A program made the position numbers and the translations under genes. Positions 7,696 to 16,746 of a DNA stretch of 38,615 bases are shown in pieces. The DNA comes from a virus. Position 1 is the first letter of the stretch. Every line of letters begins with the position of its first letter. The notes beneath the pieces are model-generated. The model was not told the DNA's origin and ran no database searches. It saw only the letters and a list, made by a program, of their open reading frames with translations. The stretch is from IMG/VR virus record IMGVR_UViG_3300033145_001804, positions 1 to 38,615 of that record. One strand, 5' to 3'.

Positions 7696-8118
7696 ATGAA
7701 AATAAATAACTCAAAAAAGGCTGTGATCCACATTGCCAAATCGCAGACCGGCATGTCGGAGGATGAATACCGTGGGCTGTTATCAAGCGTTGGCGTGAAA
7801 TCATCCCGGGATCTGACTTATAAAAAATTCAAGGCCGTGATGGATGAATTCAAGAAGTTAGGCTTCATTACAACATCTAAAATAAAGACGAAAAAACAAC
7901 GCATCAAGGTGCCGGAATCAAAAGAGCTGCTGACGGGAAAAATCAAGGCAATACTGGGAGATCTTAATCTCTCTTTATCATATGCCGACGGCATGGCGAA
8001 AAAGATGTTCAAGATAGATTTTTTTGAGTGGGCGGACCCGGATCAGCTTCGCCGGCTTGTGGCGGCATTAATGTATCATAAAAAAAGGATTCAAGGGGTC
8101 AAGGGTTCAAGGGGTTAA
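7696..8118 (+). CDS. GemA/gp16-like regulatory protein (DUF1018)
   Basis: This 140-residue protein matches the DUF1018 family, to which Mu GemA (gp16) belongs. It has the N-terminal pattern 'IHIAKSQTGMSEDEYRGLLSSVGV..SSRDLT', a central 'KAVMDEFKKLGF', and the C-terminal 'FFEWADPDQLRRLVAAL'. Mu GemA affects gyrase and host gene expression; the function here is inferred. The last nine residues are encoded by a GGATTCAAG repeat, so the native C-terminus has been extended by the repeat. GAGCGAAGCGA precedes the ATG; no canonical ribosome binding site is seen. Confidence 0.85.
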   Translation: MKINNSKKAVIHIAKSQTGMSEDEYRGLLSSVGVKSSRDLTYKKFKAVMDEFKKLGFITTSKIKTKKQRIKVPESKELLTGKIKAILGDLNLSLSYADGMAKKMFKIDFFEWADPDQLRRLVAALMYHKKRIQGVKGSRG

Positions 8119-8138
8119 GGTTAACAGAAGGGAGCATC

Positions 8139-8282
8139 ATGGAAACGATTATTCAGATAATTCACATGATCAGCGACAACCGGTTCTGGATAGGGCCGAT
8201 ACTGGTAGTTGTCCTGCTGGCCATGCTGGTTATTGTGTTCGGGGAAATTTTCAAAGCCATGTCGGAAGAGATAGATGGATAA
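8139..8282 (+). CDS. Small single-span membrane protein
   Basis: A 47-residue frame starts with ATG at 8139 after AAGGGAGC and stops at 8280-8282. Residues about 18-38 form a transmembrane helix rich in V, L and I, followed by an acidic tail. The context between the GemA-like gene and other small genes supports a real gene. Function unknown. Confidence 0.6.
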   Translation: METIIQIIHMISDNRFWIGPILVVVLLAMLVIVFGEIFKAMSEEIDG

Positions 8283-8293
8283 AGGCAGGCAGA

Positions 8294-8386
8294 ATGAAAG
8301 ATAAAATATCTAACATGATTCTTCTCTGGCTATGCTGTGTGTTGTGGGTAGAGATGGTGCTTATAGTGTGGATTAAAGTTTTTTAG
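8294..8386 (+). CDS. Tiny hydrophobic peptide
   Basis: A 30-residue frame from ATG 8294 to TAG 8384-8386 encodes a single hydrophobic helix (ILLWLCCVLWVEMVLIVWI). AGGCAG is a weak ribosome binding site. It directly follows the preceding membrane protein gene. Its small size makes it uncertain. Confidence 0.4.
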   Translation: MKDKISNMILLWLCCVLWVEMVLIVWIKVF

Positions 8387-8425
8387 CCCTTGAACCCCTG
8401 AATCCTGGAATCCTTGAATCCTGAA
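8387..8425 (+). repeat. Family C repeat (GAATCCTTG units)
   Basis: Tandem variants of CTTGAATCC follow the stop codon of the tiny peptide gene and lead into the GCGACCAAAGGGAGCGAC leader box before 8449. Confidence 0.75.
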
Positions 8426-8448
8426 CAAAGCGACCAAAGGGAGCGACA

Positions 8449-9052
<604 letters not shown>

Positions 9053-9063
<11 letters not shown>

Positions 9064-9787
9064 AGATCTCGGGGTAGATTCCAAGACAGGCCATCACAAC
9101 AAAACCCTGACGCATACGGAAAACAGCTTCCTCGGGCTGTTATGGATAGATCATATTGGCGAGGGTAATAAAATCAGCGCTGATGAACTGGCGCTGAGAT
9201 TTCATTTTGCCAGATCCGACCGTAAGATTCGCCCCTGGATCTTCCGCAATCTTATGATGAGTTACAAAAAAAACAATCCGAAAAAGCTATCCATTTTAAA
9301 AAGGGATGTACGGCGCATACACAATCACCTGCTCACGCAGCACGATCACACGCCGATTTTATCAAAGGCCGGACATGGCGGAGGATACTGGATTGCAGAC
9401 AGTGAGGAGGAGGCGGCTGAATTCTATAATACTTTCAGGCAGCGCGGATTGACAGGGCTGGTTAAGGCATCCCGCGGCAAAAAGGCGGTCATTGTAGAGA
9501 TGATGTCGCAGCTTTCTTTTGAGTTTGAAGATCTTGTGGATAAATCAGGGGTCAGGGATCAGGGACCAGGGATCAGGCGTCGGGGATCGGAGGATGGCGC
9601 GCCCGCCGCCATTGCTGTGGTGGATGCGTTTTTAGAGAGAATGCTCAGGAACCCTGAGCAGTATTCGGAAGATCTAAAGAAAATCGGAAAAAAATTCGGA
9701 TCTGTTCTACTGCCGAAAGATCAGGTCGCCGCAATGCAATTAAAAGCAGCGGAACTCAAAGAGATCCTGGAGGGGTTGACGGGATGA
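9053..9787 (+). CDS. Early/middle phage protein of unknown function
   Basis: The protein has 244 residues. The N-terminal part (about 20-120) looks like a replication or regulatory helix-turn-helix region (ISADELALRFHF, RRIHNHLLTQ, GGGYWIADSEEEA). A GGGATCAGG-type repeat (about 9549-9592) is read in frame as GVRDQGPGIRRRG near residues 166-182, separating it from a helical C-terminus. It overlaps the genes on both sides (11 bases and an ATGA), so it is translationally coupled. No function is assigned. Confidence 0.7.
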
Positions 9788-10017
9788 GCCTGTCGGAGAA
9801 TAAAACGGAAGAGTGTCTGACAGAAGAGCAGTTTTTCAGCACGGTCAGCCTTATTGCGAGCAAGCATGGCTGCCGGATAGTTGATATAAATATGGACAGG
9901 CATATAATCGAGTTTAAAGGCCCGACTGAAAACGAGATGGCCTGTTCGATGGAACTGGATAACGCACTGCACAAATATATAGCACCCCGGGAAATTGAAC
10001 TATATATTCGGAGATAG
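9784..10017 (+). CDS. Small hypothetical phage protein
   Basis: This 77-residue protein overlaps the previous stop by ATGA. It has a mixed alpha/beta pattern (EEQFFSTVSLIASKHGCRIVDINM) and no recognised motif. Coupled translation supports it as a real gene. Confidence 0.65.
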   Translation: MSLSENKTEECLTEEQFFSTVSLIASKHGCRIVDINMDRHIIEFKGPTENEMACSMELDNALHKYIAPREIELYIRR

Positions 10018-10020
10018 GCA

Positions 10021-10332
10021 ATGATTATGGAAGAAATTTATAAAATGCTTTTAAAAAAACTTGAGACAGGGCAGCAGGATCTTCCCTTGCTGGAGAATAA
10101 AAGAGACAAGATCTCGCGGCTGGTCAAGGGTATGGTTATCCCCGCGGGCGAAGCATTAAACGCCCTGGGTCATTATCGTGATATTGATGTCTCAAAAACA
10201 GAGGGCGAGCATCTGGATCTGATCAGAAAGAAAGCGATTCAGACCGGCGCAATGGCGATAAGGCTGTTGGAAGAAATAGGTGGAAGGCTAAAGGCGAAAG
10301 GCGAAAGGCTGAAAGGAAAAAATGAACGATAA
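10021..10332 (+). CDS. Small helical hypothetical protein
   Basis: This 103-residue protein starts at 10021 or at the second ATG (10027). The first 85 residues are helical. The last ~17 (GGRLKAKGERLKGK) are encoded by a family B purine repeat, an in-frame extension. Its end overlaps the next gene by 11 bases. No family is recognised. Confidence 0.6.
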   Translation: MIMEEIYKMLLKKLETGQQDLPLLENKRDKISRLVKGMVIPAGEALNALGHYRDIDVSKTEGEHLDLIRKKAIQTGAMAIRLLEEIGGRLKAKGERLKGKNER

Positions 10333-10591
10333 ACAAAAACAATGCTTTAAGGTGGTTTATGATTTTATACATGATGAGAGATCAAATGCTCAGAACTTAA
10401 TAGCTCTTATTGACATTAGATTTCCTGAAATAGACAGCGACATAAGCAGAGCTTTACATGAAAACGTCAAACCATATTTGGAGTTAAGGCGGTCTCTGGG
10501 CGCAACTACGATGGAACTGATGTATTTGCTTAAGAGCTTGGAAAAAGAAATTAATACTGGTGATACTAAAGAAAAAAGGGCGAATGGCTAA
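10322..10591 (+). CDS. Small helical phage protein, copy 2 of a paralogous pair
   Basis: This 89-residue protein is closely similar over its first 75 residues to the gene at 5936 (shared VYDFIHDER, NLIALIDIRFPE, VKPYLE), even at the DNA level. It lacks the CxxC tail of copy 1. The ribosome binding site (AAAGGAAAAA) comes from the repeat inside the upstream gene. Confidence 0.7.
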   Translation: MNDKQKQCFKVVYDFIHDERSNAQNLIALIDIRFPEIDSDISRALHENVKPYLELRRSLGATTMELMYLLKSLEKEINTGDTKEKRANG

Positions 10592-10775
10592 GGGTAAAAA
10601 AGACACTCCCATCCCCTGCCCGATATGCGGCAAGCGGATTTGCGATGGCAACGGCAAACCGGAGGGTGATTTCGGGATTGAATTAAAATGTCCGGGATCT
10701 TGCGGGTATGTCTGGCTGAGTGCGAAATATATACAAAAACATCTTGCATTGCAAAATAAGGATGGGGTATCCTGA
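10584..10775 (+). CDS. Com-like zinc-ribbon protein
   Basis: The 63 residues hold two knuckles, CPICGKRI and CPGSCGYVW, about 25 residues apart, like the Mu Com family. Mu Com binds mom mRNA and frees its translation start. ATG 10584 overlaps the previous stop. An earlier start at 10560 is possible but lies in the paralogue's tail. If it works like Com, its target could be the structured leader of the methylase gene at 37553. That link is inference. Confidence 0.65.
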   Translation: MAKGKKDTPIPCPICGKRICDGNGKPEGDFGIELKCPGSCGYVWLSAKYIQKHLALQNKDGVS

Positions 10776-10780
10776 AAAAT

Positions 10781-10896
10781 AACTAAAATTTAATCAGCGA
10801 GAGCGGCCTGGGAGCTGCCATCTCGGAAATGAGACGCTGAGGTAAAACAGAGGTCCAGGGAGGCTCATTGCGAATATTCGCAATGGGCCTTTTTTT
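10781..10896 (+). ncRNA. Structured RNA with pseudoknot and terminator, copy 1
   Basis: Predicted folds: P1 TCAGCG (10794-10799) with CGCTGA (10835-10840); P2 GCGGC (10803-10807) with GCTGC (10814-10818) and loop CTGGGA; P3 TCTCG with TGAGA and a GAAA tetraloop. A pseudoknot joins the P2 loop CTGGG to TCCAG near 10854-10858. A 12-bp terminator hairpin and T-tract follow. A second copy at 28235 differs at several paired positions yet keeps the pairs. It lies between the early/middle block and the lysis genes. I recognise no named RNA family. Confidence 0.75.
10862..10896 (+). terminator. Strong Rho-independent terminator within RNA copy 1
   Basis: GGCTCATTGCGA pairs with TCGCAATGGGCC (one G-T), followed by seven T. 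It would end early/middle transcription unless bypassed. Confidence 0.85.
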
Positions 10897-10904
10897 ATTG
10901 GAAA

Positions 10905-10962
10905 AGATTGAGGGGTCCGACAACCCTTCAGCCTTTTACCTTCAACCTGACAACCTAAAAAA
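10905..10962. repeat. Family B repeat, pyrimidine arm with variant core
   Basis: TTGAGGGGTCCGACAACCC, a variant of the inverted 22-base core, is followed by CCTTCAGCCTTTTACCTTCA. It lies between the RNA element and the lysozyme-like gene. Confidence 0.6.
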
Positions 10963-10975
10963 GAGCGGAGCGACC

Positions 10976-11443
10976 ATGTCCTTCGACAAAGAACAGTTCC
11001 AGGATCTGATTGAGCGGACGTTGAGAAATCTGGACATGTATTCGGATTCTGCGGTGAAGCTTCTATTAGGTACCGCCGCCCAGGAGTCGCATTTCGGGAC
11101 ATATCTCAGGCAGGTCGGAGGCGGTCCGGCTCTGGGCGTATTTCAGATGGAACCGGATACTGAGATAGATATCTGGAGCAACTACCTTCACCGCAAGCTG
11201 AAGGTCGCCTGCAGGCTTGAGGTCTATACCAGCGTGGGGTGTTCATCCGTGATCGCACTCGAGGGCAACCTGCCCTATCAGATCCTAATGGCGAGGCTTC
11301 ATTATCTCAGGGTCCCGGAGCCTCTGCCCGATGCAGAAGATGTTGAGGGCCTTGCGCGATATTGGAAACAGTACTGGAATACTCCTTGTGGAAAAGGCTC
11401 GGAAGAAGAGTTTATTGAGAATTATAAAAGGCATATAAAATAA
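10976..11443 (+). CDS. Lysozyme/transglycosylase-like endolysin
   Basis: This 155-residue protein begins at ATG 10976 after GAGCGGAGCGACC; a longer in-frame start would run through repeats and is rejected. AAQESHFG puts a likely catalytic Glu at residue 37, as in lysozyme-like and soluble lytic transglycosylase folds, with GALGVFQME-type residues after it (about 51-60). It would cleave peptidoglycan at lysis. Followed by a holin-like gene, it opens the lysis cassette. It has no signal peptide, so it needs a holin. Confidence 0.75.
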   Translation: MSFDKEQFQDLIERTLRNLDMYSDSAVKLLLGTAAQESHFGTYLRQVGGGPALGVFQMEPDTEIDIWSNYLHRKLKVACRLEVYTSVGCSSVIALEGNLPYQILMARLHYLRVPEPLPDAEDVEGLARYWKQYWNTPCGKGSEEEFIENYKRHIK

Positions 11444-11522
11444 AAGGATTCAAGGGGTCAAGGATTCAAGGGGTCAAGTGCTTTCACTCGAATCCTCGAA
11501 CCCTCGAATCCTCGAATCCTTA
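11443..11522. repeat. Family C composite, inverted arms
   Basis: GGATTCAAGGGGTCAAGG units are followed by complementary CGAATCCTCGAACCC units around GTGCTTTCACT. The arms can fold into a hairpin after the endolysin stop codon. Confidence 0.75.
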
Positions 11523-11547
11523 AAATAGCGACCGAAAGGAGCACATC

Positions 11548-11937
11548 ATGGAGATACTTCAAGAACTTGCAGCCACCATACTGCCGACAATCATTACTAT
11601 GCTGTCAGGTCTGTTTTCCTGGGGGATGGTAGAGCTGACCAAATACATCCGTACAAAAACAAAAAACGAAGCCATAAACGATGCTGTCTCGCACATCTGC
11701 CACACGGTTGACACTACTGTCAAAGAGATCGCTCAGACCACAGCCAAAGAATATAAAAAATCACGCGGCAAACTGTCCTTTGAAGCTACACAGCGCCTGA
11801 AAGCTCTGGCTGTATCGAAAGTTAAAGCACAGATCCCGGCCGCAATTAACAAAATAGCAGGCATGGCAGTCAATGATGTTGGCAATTTTATCGAGGCAAA
11901 GATCGAGAAGGCGGTGCTGGAGTTAAAAAACAGGTAG
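11548..11937 (+). CDS. Holin, LL-H type
   Basis: This 129-residue protein has one N-terminal transmembrane segment (about residues 10-30, IITMLSGLFSWGMVEL). A long helical cytoplasmic part follows (KNEAINDAVSHICHTVDTTV, then KAQIPAAINKIAG), the pattern of superfamily 6 (LL-H) holins. It would form the lesion that releases the endolysin. ACCGAAAGGAGCACATC is the leader box and ribosome binding site. Confidence 0.75.
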   Translation: MEILQELAATILPTIITMLSGLFSWGMVELTKYIRTKTKNEAINDAVSHICHTVDTTVKEIAQTTAKEYKKSRGKLSFEATQRLKALAVSKVKAQIPAAINKIAGMAVNDVGNFIEAKIEKAVLELKNR

Positions 11938-12130
11938 AAGGTTAAAGGTAAAAGTATATAGGTAGAAGGTGGAAGGTAGAAGACTGAAGGGAATAAAAAC
12001 AGGTAGAAGGTAGAAGGTAAAAGACTGGAGGTAAAAATTGAGGATACCGACAGCCCTTCAGCCTTCAGCCTTCAGCCTTCAACATAAACCCCTTTTTAAC
12101 CCTTCAGCCTTCAGCCTTCAGCCTTCAGCC
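11938..12130. repeat. Composite family B element, inverted core
   Basis: Several purine heptads (GGTAGAAG) are followed by the exact reverse complement of the 22-base core at 12035-12056, then pyrimidine heptads (CCTTCAG) repeated to 12130. The core is opposite in orientation to the copies at 7609 and 20585. Confidence 0.75.
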
Positions 12131-12156
12131 TAATAAGCGACCGAAGGGAGCGACTT

Positions 12157-12513
12157 ATGGATGGGATGATCACTTTCGGAGTTTTAGGGCAATTGCTTCA
12201 GGCATACGGGCCTTTTGGCATCATTGTTGTGGTCTGGTACTTCGACATCAGGGCTATGAGAAAACAGAACGAGCAGTATGTCAAAGACATGGCGGATGTC
12301 ATGAACAAGCATGAGAAATATATGGAAGAAATCCGCGTCATGTATAAAAACAACGTCAAATTGGTTGAGGGCTATGAGTCGCTTGCAGGTGATTTGAAAT
12401 CTATCATTGTAATGAACACGGAGGTAATCACCACGCAGACAGAGGCCATTAAGCAAAATCAATTCTGCCCGTCACAGCGGGTAGAGAAAAAGAATATTCA
12501 GGTAGAAGGTTAA
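12157..12513 (+). CDS. Membrane-anchored coiled-coil protein of the lysis cassette
   Basis: This 118-residue protein has one transmembrane helix (about residues 17-32, YGPFGIIVVVWYF) and then a long coiled coil. Position after the holin and this topology fit an inner-membrane spanin, but no partner lipoprotein spanin gene is adjacent. The last residues (IQVEG) come from a family B repeat. The leader box GCGACCGAAGGGAGCGACTT precedes the start. Confidence 0.6.
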   Translation: MDGMITFGVLGQLLQAYGPFGIIVVVWYFDIRAMRKQNEQYVKDMADVMNKHEKYMEEIRVMYKNNVKLVEGYESLAGDLKSIIVMNTEVITTQTEAIKQNQFCPSQRVEKKNIQVEG

Positions 12514-12600
12514 AGGTAAAAGGCCGAAGGTAATAAAAGCAGGGGTCGGGGATCAGGAAGGAACTTGAATCCTTGAACCCTCGAATCCTTGAATCCTTAA
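12503..12600. repeat. Mixed repeat island (families B, E and C)
   Basis: GTAGAAGGTTAAAGG, then GGGGTCGGGGATCAGG, then CTTGAATCC/CTCGAATCC units occupy the whole spacer before the leader box at 12602. Confidence 0.7.
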
Positions 12601-12622
12601 CAGAGCGACCGAAGGGAGCAAC

Positions 12623-12871
12623 ATGAACGAAAGATTAAAATTTCAAGGCAGGCTCGTGGTCAAAGATAAGGAAGCAAAGCGGCTTAAGATCCGCATAGAA
12701 AGCAATCGTGACAGCTTGCGGGAAGCGCTTGACCCGACCGCTCCGGTTAATGAACTCGAAGAGAGCAGAATATCTACATTAGGCATTACGCTGGCCGGTC
12801 AGATTGTCGAATATAATAATATTCTTGCCGAGATGAAGGCGATTGAAAAAGCGCTGGGGACAGACGGGTAG
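12623..12871 (+). CDS. Small helical phage protein before terminase
   Basis: The 82 residues are almost all helical and charged, with a coiled-coil pattern. Similar small proteins often precede the small terminase gene in Mu-like phages. The leader box GCGACCGAAGGGAGCAAC lies directly before the ATG. No function is assigned. Confidence 0.65.
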   Translation: MNERLKFQGRLVVKDKEAKRLKIRIESNRDSLREALDPTAPVNELEESRISTLGITLAGQIVEYNNILAEMKAIEKALGTDG

Positions 12872-12930
12872 AAGGTCGAAGGGCCTTTGAATCCTTGAAC
12901 CCTCGAATCCTCGAATCCTTGAATCCTTAG
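12868..12930 (+). repeat. Mixed repeat island (families B and C)
   Basis: GTAGAAGGTCGAAGGG is followed by five variants of CTTGAATCC. A degenerate leader box with GAGCGTAGCGAAGCGAGCGA leads to the next ATG. Confidence 0.7.
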
Positions 12931-12955
12931 ATGGAGCGTAGCGAAGCGAGCGACA

Positions 12956-13537
12956 ATGAAAGAAATATCATGGGAATTGAGAGAGCAGGCGGAAGAGCTG
13001 TATATCCTTGACGGCAAAACACACGAGGAGATTGCCGGGATTACGGGGATCGCTGTCCAGACGCTGAAGGGCTGGTCCGCCGATGAAGGGTGGACGGAAA
13101 AACGCAGGGAATACCGGCAGCAGATTGCGGATATCCGGCGGGATACGGTCAGGCTCAGGAGTGGGTTGCTTAAACAGGCACTGAACAGCCTGAACCCCCA
13201 GCACGTTTACGCTTTTACAAATATCGAGCAGATGGCTGTGAAGGCTGCAAGGGAAGAAATACCGGCAGCTCCCCTGGCGGTCGATCCAAAAACAATAAAA
13301 ACACCGGAAGATGCCATTGATGCTCTTCAGGATCTTATAGAGAACAAGCTGAACGCCATGCTGACCATGCCGGGCGCAATAAGCCTGGCTAAAATAAAGG
13401 AAATAAAACAGGCGCAGGAGCTGATCGATAAGATGAAAAAGAAATATAAACCTGAAACAAGAGAAAAAGAATCTGCGACCGAAGAGGATAAACAGCGGCT
13501 GATAGATGAAGTCGACAGAATTTTAGGAGTGAGATGA
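12956..13537 (+). CDS. Terminase small subunit
   Basis: This 193-residue protein has an N-terminal helix-turn-helix (about 1-50, HEEIAGITGIAVQTLKGW, with DEGWTEKRREYR after it) typical of small terminase subunits. A helical middle and a charged C-terminal part for oligomer or large-subunit contact follow. Its stop overlaps the large subunit start (ATGA), so the two are translationally coupled. In Mu-like phages it recognises DNA for headful packaging. Confidence 0.8.
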   Translation: MKEISWELREQAEELYILDGKTHEEIAGITGIAVQTLKGWSADEGWTEKRREYRQQIADIRRDTVRLRSGLLKQALNSLNPQHVYAFTNIEQMAVKAAREEIPAAPLAVDPKTIKTPEDAIDALQDLIENKLNAMLTMPGAISLAKIKEIKQAQELIDKMKKKYKPETREKESATEEDKQRLIDEVDRILGVR

Positions 13538-15033
13538 AAGAAAGCGCATACTTTCTGCCGTATCAAATAGCCTGGCTGAACGATAACTCCAGGCGCAAAA
13601 TCTGGGAAAAGTCCAGGCGGATCGGTGCGACCTATGTTCAGTCTTATGAGGATGTCAGGGATTGCGTAAAAAGTCCCGGCCTTCCGGTATGGTTTTCCTC
13701 CGCTGATGAATCAGCAGCAAAGGAATACATTATTTACTGCGAACAATGGGCAAAGATATTCAAGGCGGCCGGCCAAATTCTGTCTATAAAAGAGGAAGTC
13801 CTGGACGAAAAGAACGGGGTCAAGGCCCTTATTATCCGATTCGCAAACGGTTCCAGAATCCACGGCCTCTCAAGCAATCCGACAGCTTTCAGATCAAAGG
13901 GCGGCAAAACAAACCTTGACGAATTCGACTGGCATAAAGATCAGCCGAAAATGTATGCGGCCGCAAAACCATGCGTAACATGGGGCTATGATCTGCGGAT
14001 TCTGAGCACTTATCAGTCAAGCGCAAGCTTGTATGCGCAATTTGTCAAAGACTCAAAAAAAGCCGTAGCAGACGGCAGGAAACCGACATTTTCCCTGCAC
14101 ACGGTCACAATATTTGATGCAGTTGAGCAAGGGCTTCTCGACAAGATCATGGGCCGCAAGACCACAAAAGAGGAACGGGAAGCATGGCTGGCCGAAGAAA
14201 GAGAAGCCTGTGGAGATGAAAACATATGGCTTCAGGAATATTGCTGTATTCCGGTCAGTGAAAACGACGCATTCCTGACCTGGGATATGATCCGGCCATG
14301 TGAAGATGACAATGCAGGCAAACCCGAACTCGCAGGAGACGGCACGTTCTATATCGGCAATGATATCGGCAGGCGTCACGATCTGGCTGTGTTCTGGGTG
14401 GACGAGAAGGTCGGTGATGTATTCTGGACAAGGGAAGTTGTGAAGCTGAAAGGCGCTTCTTTTGCTGCACAGGATGATGAACTTGACCGGCTTGTAGATG
14501 TTTATAATCCGAAAAGGATCTGTATGGATCAGACCGGCATGGGCGAAAAACCGGTTGAGGATGCAAAAAAAAGATACGGGGAATACAGAGTCGAAGGTCT
14601 GCTCTTTACCGGCCCGGTCAAACAGGAGCTTGCATTCGGGTTGCGCCGCCGGTTTGAAGATCGCCAGGTACGAATACCTGTAGATCAGGACATCCGCCGC
14701 GCGCATCATGCAGTTAAAAAGACTGTTACCGCGGCCGGTAATGTCAGATTTGATGCGGACAGAACTGACAAGGGCCACGCAGATGAATTCTGGGCACATG
14801 CCCTGTCCGTTCATGCCGGTACAGATTCGATTGGACCGGCCGTATGCCTCGGTAGAGATCCGGAAAAAAGAGAAACAATGAGCGGTCGTAAATCGGGGAT
14901 CAGGCGGCTGGGTATGGGAATCAGGGGGCGAATAAGGCAAGGAAGGGATGAACATCGAACATCGAACATCGAACATCCAACGTCGAATAAAGAAACAAAT
15001 AACCGGAGCGAAGCGAATGAGCGGAATATTTGA
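13534..15033 (+). CDS. Terminase large subunit (packaging ATPase and nuclease)
   Basis: This 499-residue protein pumps DNA into the prohead and cuts it. The ATPase has a deviant Walker A (KSRRIGAT, 26-33) and Walker B NLDE (127-130). The nuclease acids are likely D277 (GNDIG), D332 (CMDQTG) and D417 (GHADEF). The C-terminal ~45 residues are encoded by GGGATCAGG-like and family A repeats (DEHRTSNIEHPTSN) and read on into the portal gene, overlapping it by 17 bases. This extension is probably not part of the core fold. Confidence 0.93.
   Translation: MKESAYFLPYQIAWLNDNSRRKIWEKSRRIGATYVQSYEDVRDCVKSPGLPVWFSSADESAAKEYIIYCEQWAKIFKAAGQILSIKEEVLDEKNGVKALIIRFANGSRIHGLSSNPTAFRSKGGKTNLDEFDWHKDQPKMYAAAKPCVTWGYDLRILSTYQSSASLYAQFVKDSKKAVADGRKPTFSLHTVTIFDAVEQGLLDKIMGRKTTKEEREAWLAEEREACGDENIWLQEYCCIPVSENDAFLTWDMIRPCEDDNAGKPELAGDGTFYIGNDIGRRHDLAVFWVDEKVGDVFWTREVVKLKGASFAAQDDELDRLVDVYNPKRICMDQTGMGEKPVEDAKKRYGEYRVEGLLFTGPVKQELAFGLRRRFEDRQVRIPVDQDIRRAHHAVKKTVTAAGNVRFDADRTDKGHADEFWAHALSVHAGTDSIGPAVCLGRDPEKRETMSGRKSGIRRLGMGIRGRIRQGRDEHRTSNIEHPTSNKETNNRSEANERNI
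14948..14990 (+). repeat. Family A repeat inside the terminase gene
   Basis: AACATCGAA units run in frame in the terminase C-terminus. They could also be read in another frame as a longer portal start, which I reject. Confidence 0.8.
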
Positions 15034-16651
15034 ATACATTGCCAGGATGATGGCGCCGGGGCTTAAAGATGATGATCAGATCCGGGAGATAATTGCGGAG
15101 GAGATTAAGCAGGCAAAGATGGCTTTGCCGATCAGCGCCAATTATGACCCGAATAATGACGGGTACAGGCGGCTGTCAGACGCAGATCAGAGGCGGCGTG
15201 ATTTAATGCCCATCGCGCAGGATCGGATGTTTGAGATCATCTATTTTATGTGGGATTCGTCTGCCATGATGCGGCGATTAGCGATCATGGACAGGAGCTT
15301 TCTGTTCGGCGGCAAAGTTAAGGTTACGTCTGACGATGATGAAGTACAAAAAATTATAGACCGGTTCTGGAAAGACCCTGAAAACCGGATGGATATAGAT
15401 TTTCCCGATATGGCAATGTGGCTCGGTCTGTTAGGCGAGCAATGCTGGCCTGTGAATGTAAATGAAATTAACGGTCATGTGAGGCTGGGATACGTGGACC
15501 CGACTAATATCGCGGACGTATATGTCAACCCCATGAATGTAAAGCAGGTCATGCAGGTGAAGATGCAGGGAAGCGCGGGGCGCGAAGGAAAACGATACGC
15601 GGTGATCAGAAAAGATTACAACATGCGATCAAAATCTTATGACCGGCTGGTCGGTGACTGCTTCTTTTTCTCCATCAACCGGCCGTTGAATTCCCCACGG
15701 GGGAGATCTGATTTTCTGACGCTGGTGGACTGGATAGACGCTCTGGAACGATATGGATTCAATTTTCTGGAACGGGCGGAATTGCTGAATAATTTTATAT
15801 GGGATGTGCAGTTGAAGGGGATGGATGAAGAGCAGATGAGGGCATGGCTGAGGGATAACCCTCCTCCTGAGCCGGGATCTATGAGGGCGCATAATGAAAA
15901 TGTGGAATGGAAGGCAGTGGCGCCGGACCTGAAATCAACAGACGCATCAAAGGGTTTTGACATGGGGAAGGCTTTTGTCATGGGCGCGGCCGGACGGCCT
16001 CCGTCATGGTTCGGCGAGGGTGGAAAAGCATATCAGACAGAGGCGGATCAGTTCGGCCAGGTACCTGTAATGGATCTGGAACAGCGCCAGGGATACCTGA
16101 CGCACATCCTGGAGATGGTTATTCAGTTTGTCATCGATCAGGCGGTGATCGCAAAAAGGCTTACACCGGCTGCGGCTGAGGCCGGGTTCTCGGTCAATAT
16201 GCCCGAGATCTCGAAAAAGGATCTCACAAAACTGGTGAACGGAGTGCCGCAATTAACAACAGCACTGACGATGGCGGAGCAGAGCAAGTGGATTACCAGG
16301 GATACGGCAACTAATATTTTTGCGTTTGTGAGCAGCAATCTTGGCTTTGAGATCGATGTGCAGGCACAGATTGATGCGGCGGGGGAAGCGGTACCTGATG
16401 ATGAAATAGATTATGAAGAAAAAGATGTGGTTCTTGAAAACGAGACCGGCGAAATAGCTAAGGTGTCGTTGAACGGCGCGCAGATCGCATCGCTGTTAAA
16501 GATCGTTCAGTCGGTCGCGGCCGGAACGCTGGAGCGAGCTTCAGCGCTGCAGATAATCACGACTGCATTCCCGATTGATACCGAAGCTGCTGAAAAAATT
16601 ATGGGCGGCGCCGGCAGAGGTTTTAAAATTAAAGAGGCGGAAAAGGTTTAA
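15017..16651 (+). CDS. Portal protein
   Basis: This 544-residue protein lies directly after the large terminase gene. The N-terminal half has features seen in portal proteins (WDSSAMMRRLAIMDRSFLFG; GLLGEQCWPVNV; GYVDPTNIADVYVNP). The C-terminal part is helical. I chose ATG 15017 because the reading upstream is a repeat; GGAGCGAAGCGA precedes it. It does not look like the Mu gp29 (DUF935) family, which suggests head genes from another lineage. It forms the dodecameric ring for DNA entry and tail attachment. Confidence 0.85.
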   Translation: MSGIFEYIARMMAPGLKDDDQIREIIAEEIKQAKMALPISANYDPNNDGYRRLSDADQRRRDLMPIAQDRMFEIIYFMWDSSAMMRRLAIMDRSFLFGGKVKVTSDDDEVQKIIDRFWKDPENRMDIDFPDMAMWLGLLGEQCWPVNVNEINGHVRLGYVDPTNIADVYVNPMNVKQVMQVKMQGSAGREGKRYAVIRKDYNMRSKSYDRLVGDCFFFSINRPLNSPRGRSDFLTLVDWIDALERYGFNFLERAELLNNFIWDVQLKGMDEEQMRAWLRDNPPPEPGSMRAHNENVEWKAVAPDLKSTDASKGFDMGKAFVMGAAGRPPSWFGEGGKAYQTEADQFGQVPVMDLEQRQGYLTHILEMVIQFVIDQAVIAKRLTPAAAEAGFSVNMPEISKKDLTKLVNGVPQLTTALTMAEQSKWITRDTATNIFAFVSSNLGFEIDVQAQIDAAGEAVPDDEIDYEEKDVVLENETGEIAKVSLNGAQIASLLKIVQSVAAGTLERASALQIITTAFPIDTEAAEKIMGGAGRGFKIKEAEKV

Positions 16652-16652
16652 G

Positions 16653-16730
16653 GGATGAACGTCGAACATCGAACGTCCAACATCGAACATCGAATGAAAA
16701 AAACCTTCAGCCTTCAGCCTAAAAACCTTC
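16653..16730 (+). repeat. Family A repeat followed by a family B pyrimidine arm
   Basis: GATGAACGTCGAACATCG units (to 16697) are followed by CCTTCAGCCTTCAGCC and CCTTCAACCT, between the portal and gpF-like genes. Confidence 0.8.
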
Positions 16731-16746
16731 AACCTTGAGCGAAGCG

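Noticed and set aside
14948-15016. Longer portal start at 14948
   Set aside because: The upstream part encodes only family A repeat peptide inside the terminase gene; ATG 15017 is a better start.
14053-15039. 328-codon open frame on the minus strand
   Set aside because: It is a shadow of the terminase gene, whose ATPase and nuclease motifs are clear on the plus strand.
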